Part shown: positions 12,074-22,440 of the stretch, one piece after another
Numbering within the stretch: position 1 is the first letter of the stretch
How the letters are laid out: each line of letters begins with the position of its first letter
Assembly: GCA_009767595.1 (NCBI GenBank)
Contig: VSDK01018759.1
Span: forward strand, 62,001-126,000
Source of the DNA: Symbiodinium kawagutii
Taxonomy: Eukaryota > Sar > Dinophyceae > Suessiales > Symbiodiniaceae
Direction: 5' to 3'
DNA: 64,000 bases
The notes under the pieces: model-generated
Seen by the model: the letters and a program-made list of their open reading frames with translations, nothing else
Told to the model about the DNA's origin: nothing
The model's database searches: none
Made by a program: the position numbers and the translations under genes

Positions 12074-12266
12074 ACATGCCCACGAAGACGAGTTTGCATC
12101 ATTTGACATCAACACTGGTGGAACAAATATCAGCCCAGCCCTGAAAAAAGTGGCACAGGACCAAGTCATGCTGGTTTTGCTCATCCGCATTCTGCCACCT
12201 GAGGGCCAACGAGATTCCCTCATGGACGGATCTCGGAAGATGACTTTTTGGGCCGACCCAGAACTC
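12074..12266 (+). CDS. possible von Willebrand A-like exon on the opposite strand
   Basis: A plus-strand frame after TTGCAG contains FDINTGGTNISPALKK, which resembles the GGTNI segment that supplies a MIDAS threonine in VWA domains. It continues with a hydrophobic strand (VMLVLLIRILPP) and runs into a GAT microsatellite. The acceptor is AG|C, not AG|G, and the gene would oppose all its neighbours, so this may be chance. The minus frame is also open. Confidence 0.25.

Positions 12267-12312
<46 letters not shown>
12267..12312. repeat. (GAT)n microsatellite
   Basis: About fifteen perfect GAT triplets. Confidence 0.95.
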
Positions 12313-12416
12313 CATTGAATCTTAAACTTCAGAGTGACACATGCAAAATTCACAAAATATCACTGAACATGTCACTAAAAATATCACAAGCACCCCGCAT
12401 TGCAGGAACTTGCACC

Positions 12417-12442
12417 CGCACTTGCACCCGCACTTGCAACCA
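12417..12442. repeat. short tandem repeat, 12 bp x 2
   Basis: CTTGCACCCGCA repeated. On the minus strand it reads GTGCGGGTGCAAG, duplicating both a GT and a GC donor-like site after the coding segment to its right. Confidence 0.8.
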
Positions 12443-12444
12443 GC

Positions 12445-12568
12445 CAAAGAGGCATTGCAACGCGGACAATTTGTCTGGGCTTCCATGCTCATCCTCGCAA
12501 AGAGTGGCCACCTTGAGCCCCTGGCCATGAAGCAAACGTCGGACCTTAGCCATTCGATGCCCTTGTGC
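12445..12568 (-). CDS. possible coding exon
   Basis: The minus frame MAKVRRLLHGQGLKVATLCE continues to LQCLFGWLQ and ends at the repeated donor-like array. An alternative minus frame, with CPRCNASLAGCKC, is also open. I cannot choose between them. Confidence 0.3.
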
Positions 12569-12879
12569 TGGTCTCGGATCTTCCGCTGCAGAATCCATCC
12601 AGTTCACACCAGGCCAACGGTGAAAGAAATATGCCCCATGGTCAGCGGAGCTTTTCTGCAGCCTAACATGTCAGTTCATCATATTTCACTGATCCATGCT
12701 CTTCTTCCATGTTCTTCACATCTCAGTGTTTTGCCATGGACACTTCACCCAGCCATCTGTTTTCAAGATCTTCCTGCCAATGAGCAGCAGTGTCGGGACT
12801 GCCTATTGCATCCTCTTGTGTCATGTTCAAACCGAAGATGAGATTGAAAGCACATGGGATCACATGGGCATGTCATGGC

Positions 12880-12990
12880 ATGTCCTGCTTCAAAGTGGTC
12901 AAGAGCTTTGCTTTCTCCACCAGAAGCAGTCCCACCTGGTCAAAGGCTTCTGTGGCAAACCAATTGCTACTCCAATGCATTTCCGGAGGT
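12880..12990 (-). CDS. possible coding exon
   Basis: The minus frame reads NWFATEAFDQVGLLLVEKAK then LLTTLKQDMP, helical and PPR-sized. The overlapping frame VRVVPRRDLRKCIGVAIGL is equally open, so the exon is plausible but its frame is unproven. Confidence 0.3.
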
Positions 12991-13259
12991 CACGTCTTGG
13001 CACAACTCGCACCTCGTGCGATTCTGAGATCACAGAGAGATCCAATCGCGCGCCACCCTGCGGAAGGGCACCAACTGGAGTGTCGTGGCATGTCTTGGTC
13101 TTGGAAGCACAAGATGCAAAACACTCCCAGAAAAAACAAAACGAGAAGAGGGCTGGGTACAGAGCATCTGTAGGTCAAAATGCAGGTGAAACAAATTCCC
13201 GCAAATGTGATACAAAACCTGGAATGCGAAACATCAGACATTGATGTCTTTGGATAGTC

Positions 13260-14160
13260 ACCACCTTTACTGTAATGGGCTTTCAAATTTTGAGTCCTGT
13301 CAGCACAATATCAAGAATACTTCCTGGAAATTAGAATAACGTCCTGGTTCTCAGAACACAACACAACATTGAATGCAAGAGTTCGCCTAGGACAATCTGC
13401 CAAAAAGTGGCTTTGGGTTTGGCATCCAGGGGCTTTGATTTCTGGAACTGTCAGCACCGTCACCACAACCACCATCCAAGGCCCGTGGCTTCTTTCGTTC
13501 TCCGATGTTCAACGAAAGAAGAGAAAGCGCCACCTCTTTGCAGAGAAAGCAAGGCCTTTCTGGGAACCGAGACACGCTGAAGAGAAGGCTTTGACAAAAG
13601 GCTTTGCACAGAGATATCGATGTGTCACGATGTGTCGCATTGTGCCACGATGACATCACTCCTTTCAGCATCTGCTTCGAACGGTCACAAGCTCATCACT
13701 TCCAAGGGATTCTGATCCTGGCAAAGCCGTGCTGGGGCAGCAGATAAATGACCTTACAACACGTAACATGGGCGTGGATGGTTGTGCGCCCAAAACAATC
13801 TGCTGGCAAGGAACCACAGGTCTGCGTTAGCATACCTTTTTGATGAAAACCGAGTTCTTTTTGATTTTTTCGAGACCCACAATCTGAGAGTCAAATGACA
13901 ACTAGACCAATCAAGTGCCTCGGTGACGACACTTTTGGATCCCCAAGAATTAACGAAATGTAACCCAAATGAATTCTTTCCCCGATGTTCAAACTATGTT
14001 CCCCTCTAAATTGTTTTCCCTTAATGAAAGCCATGCGACCCCTGGGATGTCTGTGCGCTGAGATCCAGTGCCTCTGAGTTGGAGCGAGGTATCAACATCT
14101 GCCGTGGCCGGAGTCGAAACACATCCCAGAAATGATCAGAACAACGGTGGTCCTATGGAA
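13260..14160. other. unassigned stretch
   Basis: Around 13,390-13,650 both strands are open over more than 250 bases without a recognisable motif. The rest, to 14,160, shows nothing I can support as coding. Confidence 0.3.
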
Positions 14161-14179
14161 GCCATGTCATCTATTGTCA

Positions 14180-14345
14180 TCTTCTCTTATGGAAGCTGAA
14201 CTGCTAGGATTTGCTGTTGCTGCTCCGTATTGATCCGAAGCTATTTGAAGTCCGAGCGTTTGACATCTCTGTCTCAGCGACGAAGAACAAATTGCAACTT
14301 CAACCGTCCATCTTGCTGTGGACCGGATGACTAGTCTTGGTACAA
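14180..14345 (-). CDS. possible coding exon
   Basis: The minus frame reads RWTVEVAICSSSLRQRCQTL then LQIASDQYGAATANP, PPR-like in length. It has weak splice context. Confidence 0.3.
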
Positions 14346-15253
14346 CTCCCGACAAGCTTTTTCCTTCCCCATCTTACTCCCAACAAATGCTCCGAATCAC
14401 AAAAGCCTGCAGCGAAAGGTACCCTTTGCTGTCACTTTTTCACATTTTTTTCCTCTGGCATCTCACCCTTTAGAAGTTTCAGTCTGTTCAATTGATCGCC
14501 CAGGAGAGGTGGAAGATCAGCTTGTAATGACAGGGTGTCCTGAAGACATGTTGCGCATTGATGCACACACACACAAGGTTCATCATGTCATCTAGTGGCT
14601 TCCAGAATTATCCTTTTTCAAAGAAGGCCCCAAATCAAATAAACTCAGATTGCTGCAGAGCTGCAGTCACTGAACACAGGCTAAATGTCAACAGTGGATT
14701 TGCTCACAATGCAGTGTGTTACAATGGTTGAAGAGGGGCAGCTATATGCTACATGTCTTTTGATGCTTGAGTGACTTGAGTGCAGAAAATGCACTTCTTT
14801 TAGTGCTCTTCACGTGCTCTTGTCGAAGTGTGAAAGGATCTACTGGAGTCCTGTGCAGCACCAGGGAACGCCAGCAATTCCATCCGCCAGCAATGAAGAA
14901 ACAGTGGCAGGCCGCCCTCACCATAGGCGCCATCCCCTTGTATCGGGAAGCCCATCCTGATGCCAAGTCAGGGGGGCTTTGCTGTGGCAACTCCAAAATT
15001 AGAAGACTAAACATTAAACATAAAAACTATGTGAAAGAACACATCAAAATTAAACATGTAAAGGACTTCAAGGACTTCAAACACTGAACTTGATTCAACA
15101 TCAATAGACTTTAAACATTAAATAGAAGGACTTTGCTTTGAAATGTTTAGACATGAAAACCATTTTTGCCCACTTTATAACAAAATCCACAAGTGCTCAG
15201 CTCACTCAGCTCAGTGTCTGAGCCAAATGCGCCCGGATTTGATGAGTTCTACC

Positions 15254-15370
15254 TGTGAATGGCTCTGCCAACAGCAAGGAGAACGTTGCATCCGAATCCA
15301 TCAAGGTGGCCAGCACAGTGAAGCCTCAAGGGTGGACAACTCCGCTTCTTTGTCACAGTGTCCTTTGCTG
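15254..15370 (-). CDS. possible exon downstream of the pseudouridine synthase
   Basis: The minus frame LRLHCAGHLDGFGCNVLLAV ends at a good GT donor (CACAG|GTAGAA). By position it should encode a C-terminal part of the RluA domain, but the expected TGRTHQIR motif is not visible. Confidence 0.3.
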
Positions 15371-15489
15371 TTGGACTTGGATGAACTTCACATGAACTTC
15401 ACAAGAACTTCTAGAAAATCTACAAACTTCTAAACGCTTCTGACTTCACTCATCAACAAACTTCTAAACATAACTCATCAGCTTCTTGC

Positions 15490-15611
15490 GGGTAACGAGT
15501 GTGCGCGACCATCCCGTCTTCTGCAACATGTGCGCGGCTGACACCATCCTTTGCAGTTACCTGCAGGTTGGCAGTTTGCAGCAGTTCTCCCGCCTGAGCA
15601 ACTTGTTCGTC
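15490..15611 (-). CDS. RluA-type pseudouridine synthase, exon
   Basis: Acceptor CAACAG|G. The frame holds ELLQTANLQVTAKDG and then AHVAEDGMVAHTRY, which fits the RluA segment where a variable linker leads into the A.T.Y strand before the ligand-binding region. The end is taken at a GC donor (CCC|GCAAGA) and is approximate. It lies downstream of the catalytic exon in transcript order. Confidence 0.5.
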
Positions 15612-15786
15612 CTGTTGCAAAAATTGATCAAGTGAACATTGGTTAAATGTGTTTCCTCTTTGTTTCCTCTTTGTTTCCTCTTTGTTTCCTTCATTTTCCT
15701 TCCTTCTGAAATATAACACAAAGCGGGACAAGAGTTGGGCAAACAAAGAGGAAAAGCCAATGAAAGCACAGAATAGATCTTCAGAC

Positions 15787-15971
15787 TTGGTAAACAGCAA
15801 ATACCATGTTGGATGTCAGCAGCATCCCAAACGTGACGACCAAACCTGTAGTGGCAGGNNNNNNNNNNNNNNNNNNNNNNNNGGAATGCCCACGTCTCCA
15901 ATCACAAGGCATAAATACTTCTTGGACACGATCCGGCCAGCAAACTGTGCCAGGAACCACCATGACCTTTT
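15787..15971 (-). CDS. RluA-type pseudouridine synthase, exon with assembly gap
   Basis: After TTCAG the frame reads WWFLAQFAGRIVSKKYLCLV, matching the QF..R.V.K.YL.LV strand-helix block that follows the catalytic RLD motif in RluA-family enzymes. The frame then enters 24 unresolved bases and resumes with hydrophobic sequence (LVVTFGMLLTSNMVFAVYQ) before a GT donor. The length of the gap, and so the frame across it, is unknown. Confidence 0.65.
15859..15882. other. assembly gap (24 N)
   Basis: A run of N inside an exon of the pseudouridine synthase gene. Confidence 0.99.
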
Positions 15972-16587
15972 CTGAACAGTGCTCGGAGAGTGTTCAAACA
16001 TGTTCAAACCTCTCACGATGGGATTGATAAACAGAAGAAATATCAGTGTGGTGGTTAGCATGAATCATTTGACTACAGCGACGATCCCTAGCAAGATCAA
16101 ATCGAGGATGGTGTCCCTTGGTCCGGTGCGAACCCAGCATCGACAAGAACAAAACCATGGGATGCGTTGGCAGGTCACTATGGTCTCGAGGAAACTGTTG
16201 AGCTCTAATCGCAACATATCGAAACACTGAATTACTCACTGGGTAGCCTGCTTTGGCTGTGAAATCTCCCTCTCTCTGTCCCGATGTCCTGCTTTCATAA
16301 ATTATTTCACAACAATCTCCCTCTCTCTTTTCATAAATCTCCCTCTTTCTTTCTGTCATGGCTCCACATGTGGACCTTGCAGTGCCTTGCTCGAGGATGT
16401 GAAGTTTTGAGGGGAAGGTTCCGAAGGTTCCGAAGGTTCCATTGAGGACGTCAAAGCATCAATGGTTCCCGTCTCCGATCAGCGCCACTGATCTGTCTTC
16501 AGGTGAGATACATCTACCCAATTCGCATCATTCCGCATCTACATCCCGGTACCCGCAAAGTAAGCTGCAAACAAAAGGCGAAGCTGC

Positions 16588-16646
16588 AAGTTGACCACGC
16601 GCAGCCACCAAAATCCCAGAGGTGGGCAAATCCAAACGTGAGAGGC
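16588..16646 (-). CDS. RluA-type pseudouridine synthase, catalytic exon
   Basis: Acceptor CCAAG|G. The frame reads LSRLDLPTSGILVAARG, the catalytic block of RluA-family RNA pseudouridine synthases (usual form HRLDxxTSGLLVVAK). The aspartate of RLD is the catalytic nucleophile of the family; the preceding histidine is replaced by serine. The enzymes convert uridine to pseudouridine in rRNA, tRNA or organellar mRNA. The 3' border is uncertain; a GC donor at CTT|GCAGCT would join the next exon in frame. Confidence 0.7.
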
Positions 16647-17075
16647 CTTGGAATTCAGCTTCAGAAAGCTTCATTGAAACCCAAACTTTCTATTGAAAAA
16701 AGTGTCATGTCACATTGACATGCAGAAATGCATATGTATTGCTCCATGTGTACAATTGATATCTCTGTCTGTGTGCGAATTTGTTCTCTGTTCTAGGTTT
16801 TGCGCGGAAAAATATATTTGTGACTATATGCGCCTGTAAGTATGTAAGAACATATATGCATATACATATATATACATAATTATATGTATATACATAATTA
16901 TACATACATGTATCTCAATCAACACACCTCTGCATGCGCACAAACAAATGCACACCATAGTGCAACACCGTAAGACAACATAAACATTTCTAAACAAACA
17001 ACATGCAACAACCGCAACAACCGCAACAACATGCCAATTAGATCCCATTGGACCAATGCCTTTGACACACAAAAC

Positions 17076-17174
17076 CATCCCCAGCATCTGAATCTCCCTT
17101 CCAGCTTCCAAGAGGCGTGTCAAGGGCTCCTGCAAATAGCTCGCCAAGCTCTGCAAACCTAACGACACGGCAAC
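17076..17174 (-). CDS. coding exon in the pseudouridine synthase gene
   Basis: Starts at GAAAAG|G and ends at ATG|GTTTTG, 33 codons in phase. The frame reads AVSLGLQSLASYLQEPLTRL then LEAGREIQMLGMV. It sits between the KPAG exon and the RLD exon, where the family has a variable helix, but its sequence does not prove membership. Confidence 0.5.
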
Positions 17175-17418
17175 CTTTTCCACAGCCGTAGACATGGCTA
17201 TTTTGACTAAGCTTTCTCACCACAGCTGTCTACCCTTGGCCAAACTTCCAACCCTTGTTGCACGTACTGCTGATGGCTAAAGCGACAAAATGAAATTAAC
17301 GTTCCCATCGAACTCTCTTTGTAACTGCGAATGCTCCTGTTGCTTCAATCTGTTCCAGTCCGCTACTCCCATACCTTTGAGCAAACTACGAGTTTTTCAT
17401 GACAAAGATGCAATCTTC

Positions 17419-17520
17419 GGAAGACTTGCCAGCAGGTTTGGCCACAGCGATCAAAGACAGATCTTCAAAAACAATTTCCGCTGGCAGTTCCACTCGTTGC
17501 CGTGGTATAAACACTCGCTC
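17419..17520 (-). CDS. RluA-type pseudouridine synthase, N-terminal domain exon
   Basis: Acceptor GACAG|G. The frame reads VELPAEIVFEDLSLIAVAKP then AGKSS, the conserved opening strand of RluA enzymes (I.YED..L..V.KPAG). The donor may be GC (G|GCAAGT) or GA a few codons later. This exon follows a run of PPR exons on the same strand at 18.1-20.7 kb, so the product may be a PPR-pseudouridine synthase fusion. Confidence 0.75.
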
Positions 17521-17785
17521 CTGTCAAGTGCACTGGTGCATGGCACCTTGCATTCTGATTTTCAACCTGAAACTTGGGCTTTTGAGTTGTACAGTTCTGG
17601 CGAGAATACATCTTTATACACACATCATTCTACTTCCAAATCTGAAAGTGTATACATACATACATACATGTGTACACACCTGATCATGCACATCTGCAAT
17701 TATCATAATTATCATACGTAAATGTATGCGCACACATATGTATCAAAAAATACATATATGATCATATATGTTTATACGTATGAAT

Positions 17786-17945
17786 TCAGACAAAGGACGT
17801 GAATGGCACGATGTTTTCACAGCATCCTTTCACACGTCGGTCCTTGAGGCCTGGATCGTCAGTTCCACACTCCCAAGTTGCGAAGAACCTCAGCCCCAAG
17901 GTGCGCTCTCGCAGACGAAGGGGCGATAGCGGCGATAACTTGGAA
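17786..17945 (-). CDS. possible coding exon
   Basis: Several minus frames are open, including SARAHLGAEVLRNLGVWN and FFATWECGTDDPGLKDRR. It is followed on the right by a 160-base purine tract (pyrimidine on the transcribed strand). Frame undecided. Confidence 0.35.
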
Positions 17946-18108
17946 AACTGAGAAGGAAGGAGGAAAGGAGAAAAGTGATGAAAATAGAAAGAATAAGAGA
18001 AAGAATTTGAAATAAAGAGAATAAGAGAATGAAAGGGAAATGAGAAAGATAATTTAAAGGAGAATGAAAGAGAGAAAAAGTAAGAATTCTCTGCTTGAGA
18101 AAGAGAAT
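17946..18108. repeat. 160-bp purine-rich tract
   Basis: GAAAGAG/GAGAAT-rich plus strand, mirroring the tract at 7997-8245. It lies immediately upstream, in transcript order, of an open segment. Confidence 0.75.
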
Positions 18109-18137
18109 GCCATCTGTTTGTGTCAAAGAGAATGGAC

Positions 18138-18244
18138 TTGTTGGGCAGCGCTGCTAGCCAAGCGGATCCAAGCGGCGTCTTCAATATAGCAATGGCTCGT
18201 TGCTTTCCAAGCTCCATGTTAATGCAATTGAGCACAGAGCCTGC
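18138..18244 (-). CDS. PPR-like exon
   Basis: Acceptor CACAG|G. The frame reads AGSVLNCINMELGKQRAIAI then LKTPLGSAWLAALPN, PPR-like. It lies upstream of the RluA exons on the same strand. Confidence 0.5.
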
Positions 18245-18558
18245 CTGTGGGCAGCATCCCATTTTTTCGAATTTCTTCTTTTCATGGCAGCATCTTGGCT
18301 TTGGCTTACTTGTCACAATATGTCCGAATGGTGCTTGAAAGTTTCGCCATAGATGGCTACGTAGCATAGGCACCTGTACACATGTTAGGAGTATCAACGT
18401 TTGATGCTTTGCAGCACTGTCTTGAGTTTCTTCAAGGTCCAGAAAATCCGTAGGACTGGGCAAAAACTGCTGCTTGGCTCATTGTCAATGGTTGGCTAAG
18501 CCCGGGACTAAAGACGCATCTACTCTGCAGCTTCCCAAACCCCAAGCAAATGTCTTAC

Positions 18559-18652
18559 GTCTGCCAAATTGCCTGGATCCCAGTAATTTGCAAACGCCGC
18601 TGTCCCATGGAATCAAGAAGGGCAAGAGTCCGTGGCCAATGATCGCAAGCAC
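18559..18652 (-). CDS. PPR exon
   Basis: Acceptor CACAG|G, donor AC|GTAAGA. The frame reads ACDHWPRTLALLDSMGQRRL, a clear PPR motif (AC..W..AL.LL..M). Confidence 0.7.
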
Positions 18653-18884
18653 CTGTGAGCAAATGGCTGGAGGAAGTCCTTTACTCAACGATTTGGCATC
18701 TCCACTTGTCCTATCTCAATGCTGGCTCCGAAGAGCTTTTTCGACATGGTGCTGCTGTCACGAAGGGATAGGATAGGATCGGATAGGATAGGGTGCTCCA
18801 CATGTCTTTTTGCTGATCACCTGAAACCTCCTATGGTACCTCTGTAATTGTTGACAGCACCCGGTCAAATGCGAGGTGCTTAAG

Positions 18885-18980
18885 ACGGCAGAGAAGGTCA
18901 TCGCAGTGGGATGCCATTCTCGAGACATCCCATCCAAAAGCAGAATCGTTGCTCTCCAGCTCTTTTCACAGGCAGAAATC
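18885..18980 (-). CDS. PPR exon
   Basis: Acceptor CCAAG|G. The frame reads ISACEKSWRATILLLDGMSR then PTAMTFSAVLS, a canonical motif plus the start of the next one. Confidence 0.75.
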
Positions 18981-19589
18981 CTTGGTGCACAGTGCGCAGT
19001 AAGAAAACCTCCCTTTTCACAGAGTATCATGACAGCTTTTTCAATGTTTAAGCCAAGCATTCTGATACATGTTATTACATATCTTTTTCAATTTCGGGTC
19101 TTGAAAATTGAGTGAGGCAAACATCTGCCGCACGTAGCAACAAGCGTGGCCGTGTGTGGGTTGAGTACTGCATTCCGTTGCATTCCGCTGCTTCCATTGC
19201 CATCAAATACGAGTATCTTTTGCACAGCTACAGGAAGTCGCCATTTGACGTTTAAGAATTATTGGGTCCAAAGGCCCGAAGGTCTCAAACGACATGGATA
19301 TATGATATTTGGGTCTACTTTTACAGCTCGATTTTGATCCCAAACAATGCAACCTGAGCGAGCCGCATCGAATTCCAGGTATAATCCTTAGGGTGTGCTG
19401 TGCAGAACAGGCCTAAAAACGGTGAACAAAATCACTCCACACTGCTGGACTTGAATTCCGTTTCTGGAATCTGAACAAGCACTGATTGCGAGATCTTGCA
19501 TGAAAAACCGAAAAACCCTTCACTTTTTCAGGGACTCAACATGGAAAACCTCGACTTCCAAGTGCAACCATGTCTACAACCCAGGCTCG

Positions 19590-19660
19590 TTGCGAGGAAT
19601 TTGCGATGCGGCCAGCAAATCAAAACTGTACAGAGCACAGCGCCACTCAGCACTCCTTTC
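19590..19660 (-). CDS. PPR exon
   Basis: Acceptor ATCAAG|G. The frame reads ERSAEWRCALYSFDLLAASQ, a PPR helix B. The 3' border is approximate. Confidence 0.55.
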
Positions 19661-19933
19661 CTTGATAGCGTTGGTGGGGACAGTGGCTACGCAGTGGCTA
19701 CGCAGTGGCTGGAAGGAATTAAGCGGGTGGCTTGGATTGGCACAATCATGATACACTGTAATACAGTACAGTAAAGTAATACACATCAATGTGATTCAAT
19801 GTATATAATACACTTGGAATCGCATTGAATCACTTCTGTTTGTGTATGTCACCAGGTTCTAAGGGGCGCCCATTCGCTGATAGTTTGATTTTGACTATCC
19901 CAACCATTGGTTCGCCTGCAGTGTCAGGGCTAC

Positions 19934-20195
19934 TTTTGATCCCAGGATCGAAAGCACCAACCAAGGTGCTGCCAGTGATGACGTCAGGCTGAATCAACCG
20001 TTGAGTCATCTGTTGGGTCAAAGACAGTGCCATTGGCCAAAGCGTTGCTTTGCCGGCCCCGATGGCAGCATTAAAGGTATAGCTGTTTCCTTGAATCTCG
20101 TTCTCTGCCATGTCAAGCAACAGCTGACACACGGCTTCCCAGCAACCCTGTCGCTCGCAACCCTTGATGGCAGAGCTGAATGTAAATGCATTGGC
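19934..20195 (-). CDS. PPR exon, two motifs
   Basis: Acceptor CAGAG|G. The frame carries two consecutive PPR motifs: ANAFTFSSAIKGCERQGCWE with AVCQLLLDMAEN, then NSYTFNAAIGAGKATLWP with MALSLTQQMTQ. It is the longest uninterrupted PPR exon in the window. The end before GTAGCC is approximate. Confidence 0.8.
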
Positions 20196-20596
20196 CTCTG
20201 GGCACTGGCAAGGTTTGGGGCAATGGATCTGCATCGACGAACGATGAGCCACTGTCCTAGCTATCTGATCATGGCAGCAAAATCACGGCTGAAACAAACT
20301 ACAGTAACAAGTCTGATCATTTCTGATCAATCTATTTGAACATATCTAAGCCTTATCTGGTTAGGAATCATTTCTTGCTCCGAATTGTTGAACGCTTGTG
20401 GGACCATCGCAGTGGTGAACAGAAAGACGACCAACTTAGTTCAGCCAGTAACTGATGGGTCAAATTTCAAGATTCCCTGGAAGCTACATGCTTCCTACAG
20501 CTCGCATCAGTGCAGCGACTATGCGTGTGCGGCTTCTATGTTTTTGATGGAAACAATATGAAACACTGGCTCGGGATAACAGTTTCTCGCCTCAAC

Positions 20597-20718
20597 TTGG
20601 CGTTCTTCCATCTCTTCCAAAAGAACCAATGCTTTCCTCCACTCACCCGCCTTTTCACATGCACTCACTGCAGTACTGTACAAGACTGTGTCAGGGGAAA
20701 GTCGGTGTCCCGCCAATC
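20597..20718 (-). CDS. PPR exon
   Basis: Acceptor CCAAG|G, donor CAA|GTTGAG. The frame reads DTVLYSTAVSACEKAGEWRK then ALVLLEEMEER, the most canonical PPR motif in the window. The product presumably binds organellar RNA through its repeats. Confidence 0.85.
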
Positions 20719-21009
20719 CTTGGTGAGGGCAAGATTATGCAGCTGCGGCAAACTTTTGCGCATACCTTATTCTGAACAACACATTAATCACATGACAATT
20801 ATATGCATATGGGTGATGTGTTGAAATGTATGCCATTCTTGGAAAAGGAAGGACAAACAAACACGAACATTACTGTACCACATCCGACTGTTGAAGCTGG
20901 GGAAAAAACAAAATCAAAACGAGGTGACACATGGTGACCCTACTGAGTCCTCCTGTCTCTATCTGTTTCTCAATGGATTCGATGTCTTCAAGGCTCTCTG
21001 AAGGATGCG

Positions 21010-21120
21010 CAAGACAAAGAGCCATTTTCCCTTTTTGGCGGCCTTCGAGGCTGCAGCACTGAGCTTCAACAGCTGCAAACCAGCTGCCTTCGGTGCCTTC
21101 GGTGCCTTCGGTGCCTTGAG
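21010..21120 (-). CDS. PPR-like exon with repeated acceptor sites
   Basis: The frame AGLQLLKLSAAASKAAKKGK then WLFVLRILQRAL is PPR-like. Its 5' edge is a 9-bp tandem repeat (GGCACCGAA) that offers three or four AAG|G acceptors exactly three codons apart. Confidence 0.5.
21087..21118. repeat. 9-bp tandem repeat at an acceptor
   Basis: TTCGGTGCC repeated three times plus a partial copy. On the minus strand every unit carries GAAG|G. Confidence 0.9.
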
Positions 21121-22329
21121 TCGAGTGGAAGCTTCTTCTGACAAGCGGAACAAAATGGAAACAAAATGAATGGAAAGCGAAGAAAGCGAAGATCAAATTT
21201 CTTGAAATGAAGAAAGCGAAGATCAAATTGCAGAACTCCAAGAAATCTCCTCGCTTCCGGACGAATCATGGAAACAATTCTCCAAGCTACTTCGATCACA
21301 GGGTCTCGAGCAGCCTCTCTTTCCATGAAGCATCAATTCCGAACGCTGGCGCCCCGCCGCTTGAGAAGAGAACGCTACTGGGGTATATCCATACTGCAAC
21401 AATCCGCTAAGGAGATCCATGGATACCCATGGATACCCTTCAAATAACCTCAATTCAAAAACACATAACATGTATCAACAAGTTTTGCGGGGGAAACACA
21501 CATTTGATCTAAGACCTACAGTACCTTTTCTTTTGCCGCAGGGACATTCACATCCACGGCGCACACATCTTTCCTCTGCACCAATGATTAGCTCTGCAGT
21601 TTCCAAGCAAAATAAGACATGATAGTAGTGATGTGTTCCAATTCCTGGTGTTGGATAGGATAGTAATCAAGACTTATCAATAAATCGAGCACCCTCTACC
21701 ACTTCAAAACATAGAAAGACATGCAGCACAACATGGCACAACCACACAGCCCCCGCAGACTCCCACGGCCACCTGCAAAGCCGCAGAAATGCCCAACAGC
21801 ATTGCCTCACCTGGGGTCAGGTCTCTGGGCGTGTCAAGTTTCGGCGGTGCTGGCCTGCTTGTCACTTGCCAAGGAACTACTATAAGAACAAACACATATA
21901 TTGAAAAAAGAACATTTAAATAAATAAACAAATAAATAGATAAATACACAATTAAATATACGTATATGAAATTATGAACTATTCAACATCATTCAAACAA
22001 ACAATGGACCATCAATCTGTCTCAAACTAGAACAAAATGTGTTACTTTCTTGCTACGACAACAATACGGAGACAGTCTTCATTCTGAGGTGAGGTCGTGT
22101 ATGAGAGGTGCAACATGTGTGGCTTTCAGAGTCAGCAACAAATTCAAGAGCTTGTACAGGGCATGTTCGTGGTGCTCATCTTTTGTCAACATTTGCATCC
22201 CTTTGCTGATTTCTTGTCACTGAAATGGATTTCAAACACTGTTTCTGAGACGACTATCACCTGAACAAATAAAATGTCAAAGAAGAGCCTCATAGAATAT
22301 AATACAGTACATGGAGATGCATGGAGAGT

Positions 22330-22440
22330 CTTCAAGTCAGGTTCACAGTACATGGAATCCACAAAAGCACCTTGGATTTGTGCGACTGTTGTGGCGAGCT
22401 TGGACCAGGTTGCATTTTGCAGCTGCAGTTGTTCCCGCAA
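22330..22440 (-). CDS. coding exon, product unknown
   Basis: The minus frame LQLQNATWSKLATTVAQIQG then AFVDSMYCEPDLK has good composition. No family recognised. Confidence 0.4.

Noticed and set aside
15994..16230. Hydrophobic minus frame (ILDLILLGIVAVV) as a membrane protein exon
   Set aside because: It is interrupted by TGA and lies between the RLD and QFAGR exons of the pseudouridine synthase, where the family needs no extra segment; more likely intron.
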